Source: JBDTVS01 sp040007095 (GTDB taxonomy: Bacteria > Acidobacteriota > Vicinamibacteria > Vicinamibacterales > CAVVIG01). Taken from it: a stretch of 30,503 nt of DNA. Positions 23,067-30,503 of this stretch are shown one piece after another. The stretch covers positions 1 to 30,503 of the forward strand of contig JBDTVS010000085.1 in the NCBI GenBank assembly GCA_040007095.1. Reading direction: 5' to 3'. The notes beneath the pieces are model-generated. The model did no database searches and was not told the DNA's origin. It was given only the letters and a program-made list of their open reading frames with translations. Numbering within the stretch: the stretch's first letter is position 1; each line of letters starts with the position of its first letter. A program made the position numbers and the translations under genes.

Positions 23067-23465
23067 CTACGAGCTCTTCGACGACGTCGTTCCCGATGTC
23101 GCGTCGCCGGAGGAACCGCCCTTCGAGCTGTCGGCGGCCTTTTCTGATTTCTCCGACTTCTCGGACTTATCCGCCTTGTCGGATTTTTCGCCCTTGTCGG
23201 ATTTTTCAGACTTCTCCGAGCGCTCCGACGAGGCCTTGTTGTCGGCCGTCGAATCGCCAGACGATTTCGCGGACCCGCCCTGATCCTTCTTGGCGTAGTC
23301 GGTGACGTACCAGCCGGTGCCCTTGAACTGAAAGGCCGGAGCGGACTGGAGCTTGTGGACCGTCCCGCCGCATTTCGGGCACGTCTCCTGGGGTGGATCG
23401 GACCATTTCTGAATGATCTCGAAGCGGTGACCGCACGCGTCGCATTGGTACTCGTAAAGGGCCAT
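23067..23465 (-). CDS. FmdB-family zinc-ribbon protein with Ser/Lys/Glu-repeat tail
   Basis: A 132-residue protein. Residues 1-52 are the FmdB zinc ribbon: MALYEYQCDACGHRFE with Cys8/Cys11 and CPKCGG with Cys29/Cys32, then FKGTGWYVTDY. The rest is a low-complexity, highly charged tail (SEKSEKSDKGEKSDK type) and a Gly/Ser end, presumably disordered. The family is common and small; a regulatory role was proposed from FmdB of methylotrophs but is not proven. It follows the DUF885 gene by 17 bases on the same strand, so they are likely one transcript. Confidence 0.9.
   Translation of the reverse strand: MALYEYQCDACGHRFEIIQKWSDPPQETCPKCGGTVHKLQSAPAFQFKGTGWYVTDYAKKDQGGSAKSSGDSTADNKASSERSEKSEKSDKGEKSDKADKSEKSEKSEKAADSSKGGSSGDATSGTTSSKSS
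23136..23228. repeat. Low-complexity repeat coding for the FmdB tail
   Basis: About ten degenerate 9-base units reading Ser-(Glu/Asp)-Lys on the minus strand. Units such as GAAAAATCC/GACAAG recur imperfectly, so the length is prone to variation. Confidence 0.75.
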
Positions 23466-23482
23466 CTGTCAGGTTCTCGTGA

Positions 23483-25141
23483 TCATTCAAGCACGTCGCC
23501 GGTATCGTCAGTGAGCATCAGCTGACGATGGAGCCAGAACGGCGCCGAGCCATTGCCAAGGAGCGTGTCGTGGAAGGTGCGAAGCGAGAACGCTTTGCCC
23601 TGCTGCTGTTTGTAGTCGCTGCGCAGTTTTAACAGCATCAGCTTGCCGGCGGCGTACACGAGGTAGGTCGGATCGAACGCGCCCCGCTCGGCTTCGCGGC
23701 GGGCGCTGGATTCCTCCATGAATGCCTCGTCGCGAAAGAACCTCATGCCCTGCTCCACCGACATGTCCTCGGTGTGCAGCTTGATCCCGACCACCACTCG
23801 GGCGAGCCGGACCAACGCTTCGGCAAGCTGGCCGAGCTTCACGCGGTGGTTGTCGCGCCCGAACCCGGCCTCGACCATCATCTGCTCACAGTAGTGCGCC
23901 CACCCCTCGACGAAGGACGCCGGCGCGAAGAGGATCGACTTGCGCACTTTCGATTCGACGCGCCGCAGGTGCTGGTACTGGAGGAAGTGGCCCGGATAGA
24001 CCTCGTGAATGGAAATCGACCAGAGCGTGGGGTGGTTGTAGTCGCGCAGGTGCTCTTCCTGGCGCTCGGGCGGCCACGCCGGATCCACGTCGGTCAGATA
24101 GTAGTAGGCGCGCGTCGGCTTGGTCTCGAACGGGCCGGCGGTCCACATGCTCGCGAACGACCACCGATAGAAGTCGGGGGTCGGTGCGACCGTGATTGCT
24201 TCAGCGGTGGGCACCGACACCAGTCCGCCGCGCTGGAGGAACGTCATCAGCTCGTCGACCTGGCCGCGGCCGGCCGCGATTAGCTGGCCCGGCGCCGGAT
24301 GCTCGGCCTTGATGCGCGCCCAGGCGTCCAAGGGATCCGTGCCCTCGAGGCGGCCGGCCAGCGACTTGAAGGCCTCCTGCGTCGTGCTCAACTCACGCTC
24401 GGCGATGGCGAGCAAGCGCTCGACTGGAACCCCAATCCCTTCCTCGAGCTTCAGTTTCTGCTCGAATTTATCGCGGCCAAGGCGGAACGATGCCCGGGCA
24501 CGGGGACCCACCTCGGTTTCGAGGTAGTCGATGTAGGCGCCAAGCGACTGCGACGCCTCGGTCTGCGCGTCGGCCAGATCGCCCAGCAGATGCAGGTCGT
24601 CGACGTTGGAAAACGCTCGCGGCAACTCATGATCGATGAACTTCAGCGCCCCACGCAGCGTCTCGATGCCGACCTTGATGAAGATGCCCGGCGGGTCCTT
24701 GATGTTGTCGCGCGCGGCCTGAATCAACCGCGGCGTCTGACGCAATTTCGACATCACACGACGCGCGCGCTCCTCGGCGGACGCGTAGGTGAACAGGGCC
24801 TGCCCGGCCAGACTCGACGCGAGAATGTCGGCGTAGCATTGCGGGTTTTTTTCCCACGTGCGCACCGTCTCGAGCTCGAACATGCGACCGCGAATGTGCG
24901 ACGTCAACATGCGGTGTTCGAGGCGCTCGACCGTCGTCAGCGCCTGGGGAGCGATTTCGTCGAGCCGGCGTAGATATCCCGCCAGGGCGTGCGCTTCACC
25001 TTCCATCGCGTGAGCGCTGAAGTCCTCGAGGAGGTCGTCGTGCGTATGCACGCCGTCGAGCGTCGCGTAGGTCGGGTGGGTTTCGCGCAAATAGCCGAGC
25101 AGGTCGTCGACGAAGTGGGGGAGCGGTTCGGATGCAATCAT
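23483..25141 (-). CDS. DUF885-family putative metallopeptidase
   Basis: A 552-residue protein of the DUF885 family, which has a gluzincin-like zinc site: HEVYPGH (379-385) and the downstream glutamate in FVEGWAHYCEQ (Glu412). Also present are the family blocks YYYLTDVDPAW, FDPTYLVYAAGKLML and the C-terminal FHDTLLGNGSAPFWLHR. No signal peptide is visible, although many relatives are exported. Peptidase activity is inferred from the motif; the substrate is unknown. The start ATG lacks a clear ribosome site. It is divergent from rsmI with a 75-base shared spacer. Confidence 0.88.
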   Translation of the reverse strand: MIASEPLPHFVDDLLGYLRETHPTYATLDGVHTHDDLLEDFSAHAMEGEAHALAGYLRRLDEIAPQALTTVERLEHRMLTSHIRGRMFELETVRTWEKNPQCYADILASSLAGQALFTYASAEERARRVMSKLRQTPRLIQAARDNIKDPPGIFIKVGIETLRGALKFIDHELPRAFSNVDDLHLLGDLADAQTEASQSLGAYIDYLETEVGPRARASFRLGRDKFEQKLKLEEGIGVPVERLLAIAERELSTTQEAFKSLAGRLEGTDPLDAWARIKAEHPAPGQLIAAGRGQVDELMTFLQRGGLVSVPTAEAITVAPTPDFYRWSFASMWTAGPFETKPTRAYYYLTDVDPAWPPERQEEHLRDYNHPTLWSISIHEVYPGHFLQYQHLRRVESKVRKSILFAPASFVEGWAHYCEQMMVEAGFGRDNHRVKLGQLAEALVRLARVVVGIKLHTEDMSVEQGMRFFRDEAFMEESSARREAERGAFDPTYLVYAAGKLMLLKLRSDYKQQQGKAFSLRTFHDTLLGNGSAPFWLHRQLMLTDDTGDVLE

Positions 25142-25182
25142 TGAGTCAGGCTGAGCTTTGGTCGTTCATCCAGATCCGCCAA

Positions 25183-25191
25183 TGGTACAAT
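25183..25191 (+). promoter_or_regulatory. Extended -10 promoter element before rsmI
   Basis: TGG-TACAAT (25183-25191) is a good extended -10 element, 25 bases before the rsmI ATG. A weak -35 (TTCATC, 25165-25170) lies 15 bases upstream. Confidence 0.5.
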
Positions 25192-25216
25192 AAACGCGCT
25201 GTATCCGCGCTCTCAC

Positions 25217-26053
25217 ATGCCCGGTACCTTGTTCGTGGTCGCCACCCCGATCGGCAACCTCGAGGACATCACCGTCCGCGCACTACGGATACTGCGTGAA
25301 GTCTCGCTGATTGCCGCCGAAGATACCCGGCGAACGCACCACCTGCTTTCACGCTACGCGATCACCACACCCACAACCAGTCTTCACGAGCACAACGAAG
25401 GTTGGAAATCGAGCCAATTGATCGAGCGCCTGAGCGGGGGCGAGCACGTCGCCCTGGTGTCTGATGCCGGCACTCCGACAATCGCCGATCCCGGACAGCG
25501 TCTGATTCGGGCGGCGATCGACGCGGGAGTTCGCGTGGAGCCGATTCCCGGCCCCAGCGCGGCGGTTTCAGCCATTGCCGCTTCTGGCATGGCGGCCGTG
25601 TCGTTCACCTTTCTCGGATTCCCACCGACTCGGTCAAGAGACCGCAAAATTTGGTTGAGCGAATTGGCAAAGGCCGGCCGACCCGTCGTCTTCTTTGAGG
25701 CGCCTCACCGAATCAGACGAACATTGAGCGAAATCCTAGATGTACTGGGAGACAGACCCACGGCGGTCGCGCGGGAACTTACAAAGGTCCATGAGGAATT
25801 CATTCGAGGGACTCTGTCCGAAGTGCTGCACCGGCTGCCGGCACCAATCGGGGAGTTTACGGTTGTCGTTGATATTGGTCATGAGACAGAAACAAGCGCG
25901 CCAGTAGCAGGCGACATCGCATTAGAGTTTGGTCATATGACTGCTTTTGATGGAGTTTCAAAGCGCTTGGCGATCGGCCGCCTCGCCAAGGAGCATGGTC
26001 TGTCGACGAATGCTGTGTATGAGGCGATCGAAAAGGCCAAGAAGTCGGTCTGA
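25217..26053 (+). CDS. rsmI: 16S rRNA (cytidine-1402 2'-O)-methyltransferase
   Basis: It methylates the 2'-hydroxyl of C1402 in the decoding centre of 16S rRNA using SAM. 278 residues of the tetrapyrrole-methylase fold: FVVATPIGNLEDIT (6-19), AAEDTRRTHHLL (33-44), LVSDAGTPTIADPG (80-93), PIPGPSAAVSAIAASG (109-124) and VFFEAPHRI. The length is normal. The last third ends in a small helical domain (KRLAIGRLAKEHGLSTNAVYEAIEKA in two parts). Base composition falls from about 62% GC at the start to roughly 47-53% in the last 200 bases, unusual for this region. Confidence 0.95.
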   Translation: MPGTLFVVATPIGNLEDITVRALRILREVSLIAAEDTRRTHHLLSRYAITTPTTSLHEHNEGWKSSQLIERLSGGEHVALVSDAGTPTIADPGQRLIRAAIDAGVRVEPIPGPSAAVSAIAASGMAAVSFTFLGFPPTRSRDRKIWLSELAKAGRPVVFFEAPHRIRRTLSEILDVLGDRPTAVARELTKVHEEFIRGTLSEVLHRLPAPIGEFTVVVDIGHETETSAPVAGDIALEFGHMTAFDGVSKRLAIGRLAKEHGLSTNAVYEAIEKAKKSV

Positions 26054-26089
26054 TGACCTTATCGGTGTCTCGGCTTGTGAACCGATGGC

Positions 26090-26118
26090 TTGACCGAACG
26101 AGCAGGTTCTGTTACTTT
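26090..26118 (+). promoter_or_regulatory. Sigma-70-type promoter of the TPR gene
   Basis: TTGACC (26090-26095), a spacer of exactly 17 bases, and TACTTT (26113-26118). The gene starts 41 bases downstream. Confidence 0.6.
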
Positions 26119-26159
26119 AGCCCGCTTTCGGCGCGAAATTCTCGCCTGTCAGGAGATTG

Positions 26160-26831
26160 ATGGCGAAGCAGCGGCGACCGTCAAAATCGGTCAAGGGCAA
26201 TGAAAGTGTCCCCGGCTCGGCTGTCCCAGGGGCCCGGGTGGCGCATCAGGCTGCTCAGCCGCCGACGTCCTCTCAGCCCGCTGTTCGCCGGTCCACCTAC
26301 GTTGAAGCGGTCGGCGTATACGAACACGGCCTCGAGGCGCTCCAGCGACATGACTATCGGGGCGCCACTGAATTGTTTGAAACCGTCCTCCGGAAGTACT
26401 CCGAGGAAAAGGAGCTGCACGAGCGTGTGCGGCTGTACCTGAGTATCTGCCAGCGTCAATTGTCGCGGGCTGAGCCGGCGCCTCGGACGATCGAGGAGCG
26501 CCTGTTCGCGTCGACAATCGCCATCAACGGCGGGCGCTACGACGAGGCCCTTTCGCAGCTCCACCTGGTTCGAGACGAGGACCCCGATAACGATCACGCC
26601 CTTTACATGTTGGCGGTGGCACACGCGCAGCGGGGCGACCTGGTGGAGGCGGTGGCACATCTGCTTCGAGCCATCGCGGTCAACCCCGAAAATCGGAGCC
26701 TCGCGAAACACGATCCCGATTTCGAGCCGCTGCGAGCCGACGAAACGTTTCGCTCGGCGGTCGATTCCGCACGCCTGGCTCGAGGCGAGCGGCACCGTTC
26801 AGTTCGCACGCGAACCGGCGACAGGCGATAA
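26160..26831 (+). CDS. TPR-repeat protein
   Basis: A 223-residue, soluble, mostly basic protein. A disordered N-terminus (1-45, rich in Pro, Ser, Lys) precedes tetratricopeptide-like helices: YEHGLEALQRHDYRGATELFETVL (about 54-77 in full) and, after a spacer, GGRYDEALSQLHLVRDEDPDN, ALYMLAVAHAQRGDLVEAV and HLLRAIAVNPENRSL. It ends in an Arg-rich tail. There is no signal peptide. TPRs mediate protein contacts; the partner is unknown. AGGAG lies four bases before the ATG at 26160, and a TTG three bases earlier is too close to it to be used. Confidence 0.82.
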   Translation: MAKQRRPSKSVKGNESVPGSAVPGARVAHQAAQPPTSSQPAVRRSTYVEAVGVYEHGLEALQRHDYRGATELFETVLRKYSEEKELHERVRLYLSICQRQLSRAEPAPRTIEERLFASTIAINGGRYDEALSQLHLVRDEDPDNDHALYMLAVAHAQRGDLVEAVAHLLRAIAVNPENRSLAKHDPDFEPLRADETFRSAVDSARLARGERHRSVRTRTGDRR

Positions 26832-27034
26832 TCGGGGAAGTGCTAGGCATACGTAACACCCTGGGGCCAAGCCAACGCCAGCTCCGGCACGAATATCGCG
26901 GTCGCTGACGCGTCTTCTCGACGCACGCGGGCCGCCGGATATTCCTTGAGCATCGACGCCCAGGGAGATCCCCTCGCCAGCGCCTGGCTCGGATGCATTC
27001 CCGGGTCGGACTGAAAGGCCGCGAACTCCAACCT

Positions 27035-28411
27035 GTGCCGATACACATCGTTTTACTGGCGGCGGGTAAGGGAACGCGGATGAAATCCGGCATCCCCAAG
27101 GTTTTGCACCCTGTCGCGGGCTGTTCCCTTATCGATCGCGTGCTGACTACGGCCTCGGCACTCTCTCCGGACTCAATAGCCATCGTACTAGGTCATAAGG
27201 CAGAACTTGTTCAATCTGCCCTCGCACACCTTCCCGATCTCACATTTGTGGTTCAGCAGCCACAGCTAGGCACTGGGCATGCCCTCCTGACAACTGCGCC
27301 GCTTCTTAACGGCGCAACCGGGACACTTGTGTTGTTGTCGGGCGATGTCCCGCTGCTATCGACAAAAACCCTGCAAAATCTCATTGATTGGCACACGTCG
27401 ACCGGCTCGAGTGCTACCGTGGTCACTGCCCTCGTTGATGAACCGTACGGCTACGGACGGATTATCCGTGATGGCGAGCGTATTGCACGCATTGTCGAGG
27501 AACGCGACGCCACATCCAGCGAACGGACGATTCAGGAAATCAACTCCGGGATTTACGCGTTCGCGCTCGAGGGCCTGTTCGACGCGCTCCGGCAAATCGC
27601 ACCAAAAAATGACCAGGGTGAGTACTACCTGCCCGATCTCTTCGCGATTCTTTCTGCGCGCGGCAGACGAATCGAGACATGGGTCGTGGAGGACGCCGAC
27701 GAGATTCGCGGCATCAACAGCCGGATGGAGCTCGAAGCCGTGAGCCGAATCGTCCGATCGCGTAAGAACGACGAACTGATGGCGGCGGGCGTCACGATTG
27801 AAGATACCGCGACGACCTACATCGATCGCGACGTGACGGTCGGCGCCGACACGCGCATTCACCCGGGGGTCTCCCTGGAAGGCGCGACGTCGATCGGCGC
27901 CGGCTGCGAAATTCACAGCGGCGTACGCATCGTCGGTTCGCGGATCGGCGATCGGGTGACCATTCTCAATCACTGCGTCATCACCAGCTCGACGATCGAC
28001 GATGACGCGCGCGTCGGACCCTTCGCGCACCTGCGGCCCGACGCCGTCGTCCGCGAGCGGGCGCGCGTCGGCAATTTCGTCGAGCTGAAGAAGACCGTGC
28101 TCGGCGCCGGGTCGAAATCGATGCACTTGAGCTATCTCGGCGACACGATTGTCGGCGCCAACGTGAACGTCGGCGCGGGCACCATCACCTGCAACTATGA
28201 CGGCGAGAAAAAGCAGCAGACGATCATCGAGGACGGCGCGTTCATCGGGAGCGACTCACAACTGATCGCGCCGGTGACGATAGGCAAGGGCGCCTACATC
28301 GGCAGCGGCACGACCGTCCGGGAGAACGTTCCGCCCGGCGCGCTCGCGGTCAGCGCCGGCAGACAGCGCACCATCGACGGTTGGGCGCAAAAGCGGAAAA
28401 AGAAATCGTAA
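27035..28411 (+). CDS. glmU: Bifunctional UDP-GlcNAc pyrophosphorylase / glucosamine-1-phosphate acetyltransferase
   Basis: 458 residues. The N-terminal uridyltransferase has LLAAGKGTRMKSGIPKVLHP (7-26), QLGTGHAL, LLSGDVPLL, YGYGRIIRDG and EINSGIYAF. The C-terminal left-handed beta-helix acetyltransferase shows hexapeptide repeats and the active-site block FVELKKTVLG, then HLSYLGDTIVGANVNVGAGT and NYDG. It makes GlcNAc-1-P and then UDP-GlcNAc for peptidoglycan and LPS. The start GTG at 27035 precedes PIHIVLLAAG directly and has a poor ribosome site. It is followed by glmS after 19 bases, clearly one operon. The uridyltransferase half is about 50-60% GC in sampled lines and the acetyltransferase half about 75%, with the change near 27660. 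Confidence 0.96.
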   Translation: MPIHIVLLAAGKGTRMKSGIPKVLHPVAGCSLIDRVLTTASALSPDSIAIVLGHKAELVQSALAHLPDLTFVVQQPQLGTGHALLTTAPLLNGATGTLVLLSGDVPLLSTKTLQNLIDWHTSTGSSATVVTALVDEPYGYGRIIRDGERIARIVEERDATSSERTIQEINSGIYAFALEGLFDALRQIAPKNDQGEYYLPDLFAILSARGRRIETWVVEDADEIRGINSRMELEAVSRIVRSRKNDELMAAGVTIEDTATTYIDRDVTVGADTRIHPGVSLEGATSIGAGCEIHSGVRIVGSRIGDRVTILNHCVITSSTIDDDARVGPFAHLRPDAVVRERARVGNFVELKKTVLGAGSKSMHLSYLGDTIVGANVNVGAGTITCNYDGEKKQQTIIEDGAFIGSDSQLIAPVTIGKGAYIGSGTTVRENVPPGALAVSAGRQRTIDGWAQKRKKKS

Positions 28412-28430
28412 ACTTCGGAAGAGGCTTTCT

Positions 28431-30281
28431 ATGTGCGGGATCATCGGCTACATCGGGCCGAAAGAGGTCGTTCCGGTTCTCATCGACGGGCTGCGACGGC
28501 TCGAGTACCGCGGCTACGACTCGGCGGGCGTCGCCGTCGTCCATAACGGAGACGTGGAACTGCGGCGGAGCGCGGGCAAGCTCTCCCGTCTCGAGGACGT
28601 GATTACCCTGAATCCCCTGTCGGGGAGCTACGGCATCGGACACACACGGTGGGCGACCCACGGACGGCCCACCGAAGAGAACGCGCACCCGCACCGGGAC
28701 TGCACCGGCAAGATCGTGGTCGTGCACAACGGCATCATCGAAAACTATCTCGATCTGAAGCACCAGCTGCAGCAACAGGGGCACACGTTCGTCACCGAGA
28801 CCGACACCGAAATCGTCGCGCACCTGGTCGAGCGCGAGATGAAGGACGACGGCCTGGAAAACGCGGTCAGGCGCGCCCTGATGCTGACACGCGGGCTGTT
28901 CGCGCTGGTGCTGATCTCGGCCGACGATCCTGGAAAGATCGTGGCGGTCCGCAACGGCCCGCCGATCGTCGTCGGCCTCGGCGAGGGCGAGTTCTTCGTC
29001 GCGTCGGACGTTCCCGCGATTCTCAGCCACACGCGCGACGTGGTCTTCCTCGGCGACGAAGAAATGGCGATCATCACGGCGACCGGCGTGACATTCACCG
29101 ACTTTTTCGGCCGCCCGGTCTCCACCGCCACCCAGCGGGTGTTATGGGACCCGATCATGGCGGAGAAGGCCGGCTACAAGCATTTCATGCTCAAGGAAAT
29201 CTTTGAGCAGCCGACAGCGGCCCGCGAAACCGTCCTCGGTCGAGTGTCGCAGGACACGGGACGTGTCTTCCTCGAAGAGATGGTCATCAACGACGAGCAG
29301 TTGCGGACGATTGAGCGCGTCACGATCCTCGCCTGCGGCACATCGTGGCACGCTGGCCTGCTGGGGAAGTACGTGATCGAGGCCCTCGCCCGCCTGCCCG
29401 TGGAGGTCGACTACGGATCGGAGTACCGCTACCGTCAGCCGATCGTTGCGCCACACACGCTGGCCGTCGTCATCACCCAGTCCGGTGAGACAGCAGATAC
29501 GCTCGCCGCCCTGCGCGAGGCCAAACGCCGTGGCGCTGCCAGCGTCGCGATCTGCAATGTCGTCGGCAGCATGGCGACGCGCGAAACCGATGGCACGATC
29601 TACACGCATGCCGGCCCAGAGATCGGCGTGGCATCGACGAAAGCATTCACGTCCCAGTTGGTCGCCCTCTACCTGCTGGGTCTTCGATTGGCGCAGGTTC
29701 GGGGGACGCTGACCGAGGAAGAATCGAAGCCGCACGTCGACGCCTTGCTCCAACTGCCGCTCCTACTGGAGCAGACGCTCAAGCTGGCACCGCAGGTCGA
29801 GGAAATCGCCGCCCGGTTCCACAGCCGCACTGATTTTCTGTACCTCGGTCGAGGACTTCACTACCCGATCGCTCTCGAAGGCGCGCTCAAGCTCAAGGAG
29901 ATCTCCTACATCCACGCCGAGGGATATCCGGCCGGCGAGATGAAACACGGGCCGATCGCCCTGATCGACGAGCAGATGCCGGTGGTCGCGCTGGCGCCGG
30001 ACGATGCGGTGTTCGAGAAAATGATCGGCAACATGCAGGAGGTCAAAGCCCGCGGCGGATCGATCATCGCGTTGACAACCCGCGGCGCGACCGGATCGAA
30101 GCTGTCGTCGATTCTCGACAGCAGCCGTGATGTCGTGCTCGAGCTGCCGCCGGCGCCGGCGCTGATCGTGCCGATCTTGATGGTGGTGCCGCTGCAGTTG
30201 CTGGCCTACGACATCGCCGTCCGTCGCGGCTGCGACGTCGATCAGCCGCGAAACCTCGCCAAGAGCGTGACGGTCGAATAG
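28431..30281 (+). CDS. glmS: Glutamine-fructose-6-phosphate aminotransferase (isomerizing)
   Basis: It makes glucosamine-6-phosphate from fructose-6-phosphate and glutamine, the entry step to UDP-GlcNAc. 616 residues. The N-terminal Ntn glutaminase has the nucleophile Cys2 (MCGIIGYIG), EYRGYDSAGVA, HTRWATHG with Arg73, HNGIIENY and TDTEIVAH. Two SIS domains follow: ACGTSWHAG, TQSGETADTL, GVASTKAFTSQ, GRGLHYPIALEGALKLKEI and KHGPIALID. It ends in the canonical RNLAKSVTVE. A GAGG ribosome site precedes the ATG. No glmS ribozyme is visible or expected; it is co-transcribed with glmU. Confidence 0.98.
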   Translation: MCGIIGYIGPKEVVPVLIDGLRRLEYRGYDSAGVAVVHNGDVELRRSAGKLSRLEDVITLNPLSGSYGIGHTRWATHGRPTEENAHPHRDCTGKIVVVHNGIIENYLDLKHQLQQQGHTFVTETDTEIVAHLVEREMKDDGLENAVRRALMLTRGLFALVLISADDPGKIVAVRNGPPIVVGLGEGEFFVASDVPAILSHTRDVVFLGDEEMAIITATGVTFTDFFGRPVSTATQRVLWDPIMAEKAGYKHFMLKEIFEQPTAARETVLGRVSQDTGRVFLEEMVINDEQLRTIERVTILACGTSWHAGLLGKYVIEALARLPVEVDYGSEYRYRQPIVAPHTLAVVITQSGETADTLAALREAKRRGAASVAICNVVGSMATRETDGTIYTHAGPEIGVASTKAFTSQLVALYLLGLRLAQVRGTLTEEESKPHVDALLQLPLLLEQTLKLAPQVEEIAARFHSRTDFLYLGRGLHYPIALEGALKLKEISYIHAEGYPAGEMKHGPIALIDEQMPVVALAPDDAVFEKMIGNMQEVKARGGSIIALTTRGATGSKLSSILDSSRDVVLELPPAPALIVPILMVVPLQLLAYDIAVRRGCDVDQPRNLAKSVTVE

Positions 30282-30286
30282 CGCGT

Positions 30287-30315
30287 GAGCCGGTCGGTCG
30301 GTGTCGACCCGGCTC
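30287..30315 (+). terminator. Possible hairpin after glmS
   Basis: GAGCCGG (30287-30293) and CCGGCTC (30309-30315) form a 7-bp stem with a 15-base loop, six bases after the glmS stop. There is no T-run. The remaining 188 bases to the window end show no gene. Confidence 0.3.
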
Positions 30316-30503
30316 GAGTAGCATGACGGCCGAGCGCGCCGAGATCCCCGAGACCAACCTCTCGTGTGCCGCCGACCTCGACGGTCGCTGGTTCTGACTT
30401 TTGAGTTTCACGGGCTGCGTTTTTCAGCAGACTGCTGGAGCTGAAGGTTAGCCTGACTTTCGCAGTTCGAACCCATTCGAGCGCGTTTTAGCGAGTCCGC
30501 AAG

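Noticed and set aside
26843..27046. Minus-strand 67-codon open frame between the TPR gene and glmU
   Set aside because: No ribosome site or motif, and it overlaps the glmU start; treated as noise.
1..30503. CRISPR array, prophage or integrase-borne island
   Set aside because: No regularly spaced direct repeats and no integrase, recombinase or phage structural genes were found.

Overview
The window is GC-rich bacterial chromosomal DNA. The mix of genes (paired VOC domains with a signal peptide, exported AhpD-like proteins, a PolX-like PHP protein, a DUF2959 lipoprotein, DUF885, an ECF41 sigma factor, and the glmU-glmS and serS/galU blocks) suggests an Acidobacteriota member, perhaps of the Vicinamibacteria. 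That placement is inferred from gene content alone; there is no rRNA to confirm it.

Left part (1-8 kb): a remnant of a xanthine-dehydrogenase-type molybdenum subunit; a secreted double-VOC protein; a secreted protein of unknown function; and a divergent pair of an ECF41 sigma factor and its carboxymuconolactone-decarboxylase (CMD) partner. The spacer of that pair carries two matched ECF41-type promoters. Next come a MITE-like palindromic element, a two-gene cassette with a Pol-beta-type nucleotidyltransferase, two large inverted repeats, tRNA-Ser(UGA) and malonyl-CoA decarboxylase.

Middle part (8-20.7 kb): a pentapeptide-repeat/TIR-like protein paired with a CapA-like protein; a catabolic block of an acyl-CoA ligase and two CoA-transferase-fold subunits, divergent from an MHS-family carboxylate transporter; then an AsmA-like protein, a SnoaL-like protein, a broken methyltransferase, a PHP protein derived from PolX, a frameshifted exported CMD protein, a DUF2959 lipoprotein and another broken small gene.

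Right part (20.7-30.5 kb): intact core genes. These are serS, galU, an FmdB zinc-ribbon gene with a DUF885 peptidase-like gene, rsmI, a TPR gene, glmU and glmS. GalU and GlmU/GlmS supply UDP-glucose and UDP-GlcNAc for the cell envelope.

The most notable signals are: the ECF41 promoter pair facing a frameshifted target gene; the CoA-transferase-like pair that lacks the catalytic glutamate, which suggests an IpdAB-type hydrolase fed by the adjacent transporter and ligase; the nucleotidyltransferase cassette next to a MITE; the pentapeptide/TIR-like fusion; and the clustering of single-base frameshifts in accessory genes while the core genes stay open.
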